Of a stretch of DNA of 64,000 nt, positions 58,130-64,000 are shown in pieces. The stretch is from contig NZ_CP035806.1 in assembly GCF_004208635.1 (NCBI RefSeq), positions 1,612,001-1,676,000 on the forward strand. The letters are read 5' to 3'. The notes below the pieces were generated by a model. It made no database searches, was not told the origin of the DNA, and saw only the letters and a list, made by a program, of their open reading frames with translations. The first letter of the stretch is position 1, and each line of letters starts with the position of its first letter. The stretch comes from Leucobacter triazinivorans (GTDB taxonomy: Bacteria; Actinomycetota; Actinomycetes; Actinomycetales; Microbacteriaceae). Both the position numbers and the translations under genes were made by a program.

Positions 58130-59827
58130 CTAGATCACCCAGTGGCCCGACGCGAGCGAGGCCCCCGGGATCGCCTCGATGAGGCGCTGCGTGTAGGGGT
58201 GCTGCGCGTCGCCGAAGACCCGCTCCGTCTCGCCCTGCTCGACCTGCCGTCCGCGCTGCAGCACCGAGACCGTGTCGGAGATCTGCCGCACCACGGCGAG
58301 GTCGTGGGAGATGAACAGATAGGTGAGCCCGAGCTCCGCCTGCAGCCGCGAGAGCAAGCGCAGGATCTGCGCCTGCACCGTCACGTCGAGCGCCGAGACC
58401 GCCTCGTCGAGCACCACGAGCTCGGGATCGACGATGAGCGCCCGCGCGATGGCGACGCGCTGCCGCTGCCCGCCCGAGAGCTCCCGGGGACGCCGGTGCG
58501 CGAACTCGGCCGGCAATGACACGAGCTCGAGCGCCCGGGCCACCCGCTCCGCGCGCTCGCTCGGCGCACCGATGCGGAAGTTCTTCAGCGGCTCGGCCAG
58601 CGCGTGCCCGATGGGCAGACGAGGATCGAGCGAACCGTACGGGTTCTGATAGACCATCTGAGCGGTGCGTCGGAACTCGCGCAGCGCCCGGCCCCTCAGC
58701 TCGGTGACCTCGACCGCTCCCCCGTCGGCATCGGCGACGCGCACGCTGCCCGACGTCGGTCGCGAGAAGCCGGCGATGGCACGCCCGGTCGTGGTCTTGC
58801 CCGAGCCGGACTCACCCACCAGCGCGTGCGTGGTGCCGCGGGCCACGGTGAACGAGACGTCGTCGACGGCCACGAAGGCGTCGCCGCGGCGGCCGAACTC
58901 CTGGCGCAGATCGCGCACGTCGACGAGCGGAGCGCCGGAGGAGGAGGCTCGGCGTTCCTCGGTCTCGACTCGCCGCGCTCGCTCAGCCGGCGGCGCGAGA
59001 GTCTCCCGCACCACGATGCGCCCGAACGACGGCGCGTCCTCCATCAGCTGCCGCGTGTACGCGGACTCGGGCCGGGCCAGCACGCGCGCGCTCGCCCCGG
59101 CCTCCTGCACCTCGCCGCCGCGCATCACCACGACGCTGTCGGCGCGATCCGCCGCCACCGCGAGGTCGTGAGTGATGAAGAGCACGCCCGTGCCCGTCTC
59201 CTCGCGCAGCCGGTCGATGAGGTCGAGCACGGTGCGCTGCACGGTCACGTCGAGCGCGCTCGTCGGCTCATCCGCGATGATCAGCTCCGGGTCGTTGGAG
59301 ATCGCGGCCGCGATGAGCACGCGCTGGCGCATGCCGCCCGAGAGCTCGTGCGGGTACTGCTTCGCGCGCCGGATCGGGTCGTCGATGCCGACCTGCTCGA
59401 GCAGGGCGTGCACCCGGTCCCGCACCTCGGCACGACTCGGGCGCCCGTGGATGCGCAGAGACTCGCTGATGCTCCGGCCGATCGGTTGCACGGGGTTGAG
59501 GGAGTTGCCCGGGTCCTGCGGGATCAGCCCGATGCAGCGCCCCCGCAGGTCTTGCCAGCGGCGCTCGCGCAGGCCCACCAGCTCGGTCGAACCGAGACGG
59601 CGCTCGTTGAGCGTGATGCCCCCGCGCACGACGCGACCGTTCGCGGGGAGCAGGCCGATCACCGACTGGGCGACGGTGGTCTTGCCGGATCCCGACTCTC
59701 CGACCACCGCGGTCACCCTGCCGGCTTCGACGTCGAAGCTCACGCCGCGCACGGCGTCGACCGTGCCGCGTGCGGTGCGGTACTGCACCGCGAGATCCCG
59801 GATGCTGAGCAGTGGGGCCCCGGTCAT
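58130..59827 (-). CDS. ABC transporter, fused double ATP-binding protein (DppD-DppF type)
   Basis: A 565-residue protein with two complete nucleotide-binding domains. First: Walker A GESGSGKTTVAQS, signature LSGGMRQRV, Walker B LIIADEPTSALD. Second: Walker A GESGSGKTTTGRA, signature LSGGQRQRVA, Walker B LVVLDEAVSALD (Ala instead of Pro after the Glu). It powers uptake of peptides, nickel or related solutes with the permeases encoded just before. ATG 59827 overlaps the permease stop (ATGA). Confidence 0.93.
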   Translation of the reverse strand: MTGAPLLSIRDLAVQYRTARGTVDAVRGVSFDVEAGRVTAVVGESGSGKTTVAQSVIGLLPANGRVVRGGITLNERRLGSTELVGLRERRWQDLRGRCIGLIPQDPGNSLNPVQPIGRSISESLRIHGRPSRAEVRDRVHALLEQVGIDDPIRRAKQYPHELSGGMRQRVLIAAAISNDPELIIADEPTSALDVTVQRTVLDLIDRLREETGTGVLFITHDLAVAADRADSVVVMRGGEVQEAGASARVLARPESAYTRQLMEDAPSFGRIVVRETLAPPAERARRVETEERRASSSGAPLVDVRDLRQEFGRRGDAFVAVDDVSFTVARGTTHALVGESGSGKTTTGRAIAGFSRPTSGSVRVADADGGAVEVTELRGRALREFRRTAQMVYQNPYGSLDPRLPIGHALAEPLKNFRIGAPSERAERVARALELVSLPAEFAHRRPRELSGGQRQRVAIARALIVDPELVVLDEAVSALDVTVQAQILRLLSRLQAELGLTYLFISHDLAVVRQISDTVSVLQRGRQVEQGETERVFGDAQHPYTQRLIEAIPGASLASGHWVI

Positions 59828-60699
59828 CGTTCTCCTCCGCCGTCGATGGCCCGGCTCAGGCGGTTCGTCGCGATCACGACGATCGCCACGACGATGCCGG
59901 GCAGTGTGGTGAGCCACCACGCGGTGGCCACGTAGTTGCGCCCCTCGGCGATCAGCAGCCCCCACTCGGGCGTGGGCGGCGGCGCACCGTAGCCGAGGAA
60001 CCCGAGGGTCGAGATCTGCAGGATCGCCGAGCCGAGCTGCAGCGCGGCGAGCGCGATCACGGGAGCGAGCGAGTTCGGCAGCACGTGGCGCCGCAGCACG
60101 CTCCAGAAGGTGCCGCCCGAGCCGTAGGCCGCCTCGACGAACTCGCTCGCGCGCACGCTCACCACCTGCGAGCGCGACAGGCGCGCGAACACGGCCACCG
60201 AGGTCACCCCGACGGCGATCGCGGCGTTCGCGGTGCCGAAGCCGAGCAGGATCACGATGCTGAGCGACAGCAGCAGGGTGGGGATCGCCAGAAGCACGTC
60301 GACCAGACGCATCAGGGCCTCGTCGACTCTGCCGCCGGTGGCCCCGGCGGTGACGCCGATGAGCGAGCCGAACACGAGGCCCACGGCGACGGCGATGAGC
60401 GCCGCGGTGATGGACTGCGACGCGCCGTAGACCACTCGCGCGTACACATCGCGGCCCGTCGCGTCGGTGCCGAACCAGTGCTCGGCGCTCGGCGGCTGCA
60501 GCGCGGCGGCCACCTGCTCGGTGGGGCTCACCGAGGTGAAGAGCCCGGGCGCGACGGCCCAGGCGAGCGCGATGAGCAGCACGAGCAGCGGCACGAGCGC
60601 GCCGGGGCGCAGCGCGGAGCGCCAGAAGCCCGACGAGCGGGCGCCGGGCGCAGGCTCGGTCGCCGGGTCGGTGCCGGCGGATGTGGCGATCGCGGTCAT
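59824..60699 (-). CDS. ABC transporter permease (DppC-type)
   Basis: A 291-residue inner-membrane permease with six segments. Seen: the N-terminal HWFGTDATGRDVYARVVYGASQS signature of the OppC/DppC family and the EAA loop (AYGSGGTFWSVLRRHVLPNSLAPVI). It works with the DppB-type partner. ATGA overlaps on both sides show tight co-translation within the operon 63421-58130. Confidence 0.93.
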   Translation of the reverse strand: MTAIATSAGTDPATEPAPGARSSGFWRSALRPGALVPLLVLLIALAWAVAPGLFTSVSPTEQVAAALQPPSAEHWFGTDATGRDVYARVVYGASQSITAALIAVAVGLVFGSLIGVTAGATGGRVDEALMRLVDVLLAIPTLLLSLSIVILLGFGTANAAIAVGVTSVAVFARLSRSQVVSVRASEFVEAAYGSGGTFWSVLRRHVLPNSLAPVIALAALQLGSAILQISTLGFLGYGAPPPTPEWGLLIAEGRNYVATAWWLTTLPGIVVAIVVIATNRLSRAIDGGGER

Positions 60700-61778
60700 C
60701 GGGAACCTCCCGGATTCGTCGCCGAGCGCGCGGCGGCCTCGGTCGTCGCACCCGACTCCGAGGCGCGATCGGTCGGCGCGCCCAGCTCTGCGGCAGCCTC
60801 GGTCTCCACGGCGCGCGCCGAGCGCCGCACCGGCCGGCCGTCAGAGCCGCCGCGGCGCAGCCGCGCGTCGAGCACGGGATAGAGCAGATCGACCACCAGG
60901 TTGATGGTGACGAACACCACTGTTGCGATCACGACCACCGCGAGCAACACCGGGGTATCGCGGTTCGCCACGGCCTGCGCGGTCAGGCTGCCGATGCCCA
61001 CGCGCCCGAAGACGGTCTCGGTGACGATCGCTCCGCCCACCAGCTCGCCGAACAGCAGTCCGGCCATCGTGAGCGCGGGGAGCAGCGCATTGGGAGCCAC
61101 GTTGCGCCACAGCAGCCAGGACGTGTTCGCGCCGCGCGCCCGCACCACGTTCACGAACGGCTGCTCGCGCACCTCGTCGATGCTGCGCAGGAAGACCTGC
61201 GCGAGCGGAGCGGCGATCGGGATCGTGAGCGTGAGCACCGGCAGGATCAGGGCCTGCGCCGGGCTCGCCCCGATGACGGGGACCAGCCCCAGCCTGAAGG
61301 AGAACACCTGGATGAGCACGATCCCGATCCAGAACACCGGGAGCGAGACGAAGAGCGGCGGGAGATTGCGGAAGATGCGGCGCAGCCACCGCCCCCTGCC
61401 GTAGCTCGCCGTGAACGCGATCACGACGGCCAGGAAGACCGCGCTCGCGAGCGCGAGGCCCGCGAGCGCCAGCGTCGAGGGCAGAGCCTCGGCAATGAGC
61501 TCCGAGACCTTCGCCCCGCTCTGCACCGAGTAGCCGAAGTCTCCCCGCAGGAACGCGCCGATGGACTCGACATAGCGCACCACGAGCGGCTGGTCGATGC
61601 CGTACGACTCCCGGATCTCCGCGATCTGCTCGGGGGTGAGCCCGAGATCGGGGCTGCCGTAGCGAGCCATCACGGCATCGCCCGGCAGCGCCGCGAGCAG
61701 CACGTAGGCACCGGTGTATGCGAGCGCGAGCACCAGGAAGGCCTGGCCCACGCGCCGCAGCAGCGCCGTCCCGCTCAT
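60696..61778 (-). CDS. ABC transporter permease (DppB-type)
   Basis: A 360-residue permease. The N-terminal helix and ALPGDAVMARYGSPDLGLTPEQIAEIRESYGIDQPLVVRYVESI are the OppB/DppB signature; the EAA loop is VRARGANTSWLLWRNVAPNALLPALT. The C-terminus carries an unusual hydrophilic tail of about 60 residues rich in Glu, Ala, Ser and Thr. ATG 61778 overlaps the end of the binding-protein gene. Confidence 0.92.
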   Translation of the reverse strand: MSGTALLRRVGQAFLVLALAYTGAYVLLAALPGDAVMARYGSPDLGLTPEQIAEIRESYGIDQPLVVRYVESIGAFLRGDFGYSVQSGAKVSELIAEALPSTLALAGLALASAVFLAVVIAFTASYGRGRWLRRIFRNLPPLFVSLPVFWIGIVLIQVFSFRLGLVPVIGASPAQALILPVLTLTIPIAAPLAQVFLRSIDEVREQPFVNVVRARGANTSWLLWRNVAPNALLPALTMAGLLFGELVGGAIVTETVFGRVGIGSLTAQAVANRDTPVLLAVVVIATVVFVTINLVVDLLYPVLDARLRRGGSDGRPVRRSARAVETEAAAELGAPTDRASESGATTEAAARSATNPGGSR

Positions 61779-63421
61779 TTCTCGATGGTGACTTCGTAGA
61801 ACGACGGGCGGCCGATCGACTCGGTCGAGAAGCCCGTCACCCGCGACTGCAGGCCGTAGACCTGCGGCTCCTCGAAGAGCGGGAGCACGTAGGCGTTGTC
61901 GACGATGTGCTGCTGGGCGGCGGCCGAGGCCTCCTGCCGCTCCTCGGTGGTGGGCACCGAGGCGATCCTCGCGAGCAGCTCGTCGAGTTCGGGATCGCGC
62001 AGCTCGCCGCTCTCGACGTCGAGGTTCAGCACCGCGTTGCGGTTGGCCGAGAAGAGCTGGGACTTCAGCACGTCGAAGTCGGCACGGCCGACCATGGAGT
62101 GGTAGACCTGCACGGTGTCGATGTCGCGCTGGGCCTCGTCCTGGGCCACCTGGTCGCCCGCGAAGATCTCGACGCCGATGCCGATCTCGGCCAGCTGCTC
62201 CTGGATGAGCGTGACGACCTCCTTCGATCGCGGCTGCGGGAGCGCCTCGTTGAAGGTCAGGATCAGCCGCTCGCCGTCCTTCTCGCGGATGCCGTCGGCT
62301 CCCGGAGCCCACCCGGCCTCGTCGAGCAGCTCGCGGGCGCGATCCTGATCGAAGACGTAGTGCTCGGACGTGTCGACGTAGCCGCGCGCGTTCTGCGCCA
62401 GGATGCCCGTGGCGAGCGGGTAGCTGTCGGTGAAGAGGGTGTCGACGATGTTCTGGCGGTCGATGCCGGCGATGATCGCCTGGCGCACGCGCAGATCCTC
62501 GAGCAGGGGATGGCCGAAGCGCAGGTTCAGCCCGTTGTTCACCCCGTTCGTGGCCGCGGCCACGAGCTCGAGGCCGTCGGCGGCGAACTGCCCCTCGTCG
62601 GGAGCGGGGATCGTGCGGGCGAGATCCGCCTGCCCCGAGACGACGGTGCCGACGCGTACGCTCGCCTCGGCCGCGACGATGATGTCCACGCCGTCGATCT
62701 GCGCCGGGCCCTGGTGGTCGCGCGACGGGGGCGCCCAGTCGTAGTCCTCCCGAGTGGCGAGCGAGAGCTCGCTGCCGATCGTCTCGTCGTCGATCACGAA
62801 GGGGCCGCTGCCGATGATCTCGGTCGCGTTGCCCGGCCCGAACTCCTCGCCGCTGCGGTCGAGCGTGTCGTTCGAGAGCAGCCCCGAGTTGATCGTCGAC
62901 ACCGCCTGCGCGAAGCCGGGCGACGGCGCCGTGAAGTGGAAGGTGACGGTGCGATCGTCGATCACCTCTCCGCGGTCGTAGTTGTTGATGGCCTCCGAGA
63001 CCGACAGCGCCCGATCCGGATCACCCGTGCCGAAGAGGTCGATGTTCTTGACGACGTTCTCGGCGTCGAGCGGCGTGCCGTCGGAGTAGGTCACCCCCTC
63101 TCGCAGCGTGAAGGTGTACTCGGTGGCGTCGGCGTTGACCTCGGGCAGGTCCTCGGCGATCCAGGGCTCGAGCTCCAGGGTCTCGGGGTTCTGGTACAGC
63201 AGGCGATCGGTGATCTGATTGACCACGCCGCCGTTCGGGTAGAAGCCCGCGGCCGGCGGATAGAGGGTGATCCAGGTCTGCGGTTCGAGGTAGGTGAGCG
63301 TGCCGCCCGCCGTGGCATCCGACCCGGAATCTCCCCCGCCGTCTCCGCTCGCGGAGCAGCCGGTCATCGCGATCGCGACGGCGGCGAGTGCTCCGATCCA
63401 GGCGATGCGGCGTGTCTTCAT
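61775..63421 (-). CDS. ABC transporter solute-binding lipoprotein (family 5, KPN_01854-like)
   Basis: A 548-residue SBP_bac_5 lipoprotein. The lipobox AMTGC (Cys about residue 22) follows a KTRR signal n-region, then a Gly/Asp/Ser linker. The body has LTYLEPQTWITLYPPAAGFYPNGG, YTFTLREGVTYSDGTPLDAENVVKN and IIAGIDRQNIVDTLF. Such proteins bind peptides or similar compounds. The partner CMD/peroxidase protein suggests the KPN_01854/TIGR04028 subgroup (from memory). It is the first gene of the operon and divergent from the FAD protein. ATG 63421 is chosen; the stretch before it is not signal-like. Confidence 0.9.
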   Translation of the reverse strand: MKTRRIAWIGALAAVAIAMTGCSASGDGGGDSGSDATAGGTLTYLEPQTWITLYPPAAGFYPNGGVVNQITDRLLYQNPETLELEPWIAEDLPEVNADATEYTFTLREGVTYSDGTPLDAENVVKNIDLFGTGDPDRALSVSEAINNYDRGEVIDDRTVTFHFTAPSPGFAQAVSTINSGLLSNDTLDRSGEEFGPGNATEIIGSGPFVIDDETIGSELSLATREDYDWAPPSRDHQGPAQIDGVDIIVAAEASVRVGTVVSGQADLARTIPAPDEGQFAADGLELVAAATNGVNNGLNLRFGHPLLEDLRVRQAIIAGIDRQNIVDTLFTDSYPLATGILAQNARGYVDTSEHYVFDQDRARELLDEAGWAPGADGIREKDGERLILTFNEALPQPRSKEVVTLIQEQLAEIGIGVEIFAGDQVAQDEAQRDIDTVQVYHSMVGRADFDVLKSQLFSANRNAVLNLDVESGELRDPELDELLARIASVPTTEERQEASAAAQQHIVDNAYVLPLFEEPQVYGLQSRVTGFSTESIGRPSFYEVTIEK

Positions 63422-63500
63422 GTGGGGACTCCTCTGGGTTTTCGCGCGGTGATGCGCGGTGTACGAGCGGATGCACGGGATCCCGAGCATTGAAAGCTAT

Positions 63501-63519
63501 TCTTATACCTGTCATAAGA
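63501..63519. promoter_or_regulatory. candidate operator of the ABC transporter operon
   Basis: tcttatacctgtcataaga: 6-bp perfect arms around acctgtc, in the most AT-rich stretch of the window's end, between the divergent binding-protein and FAD genes. TATAAG-like -10 candidates for both directions overlap it. Probably a regulator site; the regulator is not in the window. Confidence 0.5.
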
Positions 63520-63630
63520 TACAAGAAAGTCCGGTTGTCACAGAACTTCATGAAATCCACGCCGAATCCCGCCCGTCACATTCCGTCATCCGATTCCACG
63601 ACCGCCGTTGCGCCGGCGTATAACAGCGGG

Positions 63631-64000
63631 ATGGCCGTTCCCCCGCCCCGAGCCTCGATCGCGCTGATCGGCGCCGGGCCGCGCGGCACCTCGCTGATCG
63701 AGCGCATCGGAGCCCATCTCGACGCGGATCCGACGATCGGCGGGCTCGACCTGCACGTGATCGACGACGCGCAATCGGGGGCCGGGCGCATCTGGCGCAC
63801 GGATCAGACCCGCGAGCTGTGCATGAACACGCTCGCCCACGCCGTGACCCTTTTCACCGAACCCGGCAGCTCGGTGGGCGGACCGGTGCGACCGGGTCCG
63901 ACCCTCTACGAGTGGTGCCTGCTCGTGCGCCACGGGGACGACCTCCTCCGGCCGAGCATGCGGGCCGCAGACCCCGCACGCACCGCCCGGCTCGCGGAGA
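63631..64000 (+). CDS. FAD/NAD(P)-binding protein, 3' end missing
   Basis: The first 123 residues of a flavoprotein. The dinucleotide motif IALIGAGPRGTSLIERIGAHL and RIWRTDQTRELCMNTLAHAVTLF resemble the FAD_NAD_binding_9 group (HpnW/lysine-N-oxygenase-like). The frame is open to the window end. ATG 63631 is the likely start; ATG 63550 is in frame and adds 27 residues. In related loci such a protein is found beside the KPN_01854-type transporter. The whole gene and its neighbours beyond the window are needed to define a role. Confidence 0.75.
   Translation, partial: MAVPPPRASIALIGAGPRGTSLIERIGAHLDADPTIGGLDLHVIDDAQSGAGRIWRTDQTRELCMNTLAHAVTLFTEPGSSVGGPVRPGPTLYEWCLLVRHGDDLLRPSMRAADPARTARLAE

Noticed and set aside
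58130..60751. Single 873-residue protein covering the ABC ATPase and part of the permease region
   Set aside because: The extra N-terminal part is the shadow of the DppC-type permease; the ATPase starts at 59827 with an ATGA overlap.
1..64000. tRNA, rRNA, prophage or insertion-sequence genes
   Set aside because: No cloverleaf-like tRNA, rRNA segment, integrase, transposase or phage structural gene could be recognised on either strand.

Overview
This window is about 73% GC by eye. It is densely packed with codon-biased genes that use many GTG starts and short or overlapping junctions, which points to an actinobacterium. Several features suggest the Microbacteriaceae, perhaps Leucobacter or a relative: a short archaeal-type AspRS, a propionyl/acetyl-CoA carboxylase with separate beta, epsilon and biotinylated alpha genes, a sortase-E-like LAVTG surface protein, and an Eis-type acetyltransferase. 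The genus is inference; no rRNA or tRNA gene is visible to confirm it. I see no prophage, insertion sequence or CRISPR array.

Layout. 1-7.1 kb: the 3' part of nagA, a DedA membrane protein, a large ATP-binding LuxR (LAL) regulator, and a wall-anchored protein with a roughly 160-residue Gly-Asp tract. 7.2-10.9 kb: one-carbon genes (folD, glyA under a ZTP riboswitch, purU divergent). 10.9-19.1 kb: two paralogous modules, each with a TetR regulator, a YtcJ-like amidohydrolase and an APC permease; their divergent promoters carry matching GAAC-N3-GTTC operators. 19.2-22.5 kb: birA divergent from the acyl-CoA carboxylase beta and epsilon genes. 22.6-30.6 kb: housekeeping and small-metabolism genes (Nudix, class II aldolase, dgt, lipid kinase, YceI, SDR with its TetR). 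30.6-35 kb: RimK with a TrkA_C tail divergent from a RimB/LysX-like protease, an N-formylglutamate amidohydrolase-like gene, and a Dcu transporter. 35.3-40.3 kb: ArsR-SulP, then a MalY/MetY-type PLP enzyme pair. 40.3-45 kb: a six-gene operon (hadA, hadB, murB, DUF2520 oxidoreductase, panC, panB). 45.2-52.1 kb: biotinylated acyl-CoA carboxylase alpha, Eis-like acetyltransferase, MHS transporter, SpoU methyltransferase, aspS. 52.1-56.2 kb: methyltransferase/thioredoxin-reductase-like pair with an XRE-cupin regulator, VOC protein, AraC regulator. 56.5-64 kb: a peptide-type ABC transporter operon with a fused CMD/alkylhydroperoxidase protein and a divergent, truncated FAD/NAD(P) protein.

The most unusual property is repeat structure rather than any one gene. 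At least three families of intergenic palindromes recur here: a 61-bp A family, a 53-bp B family, and a GTCATCCTGCG-type C family. Short tandem arrays (8 to 62 bp units) sit in many gaps. Several run into the 3' ends of genes, so every unit carries a copy of the stop codon (folD, dgt). Low-complexity expansions also interrupt conserved enzymes (PanC, MurB, BirA, lipid kinase). Many genes have a TANNNT hexamer 6-8 nt before the start codon and no Shine-Dalgarno sequence, which suggests leaderless mRNAs.
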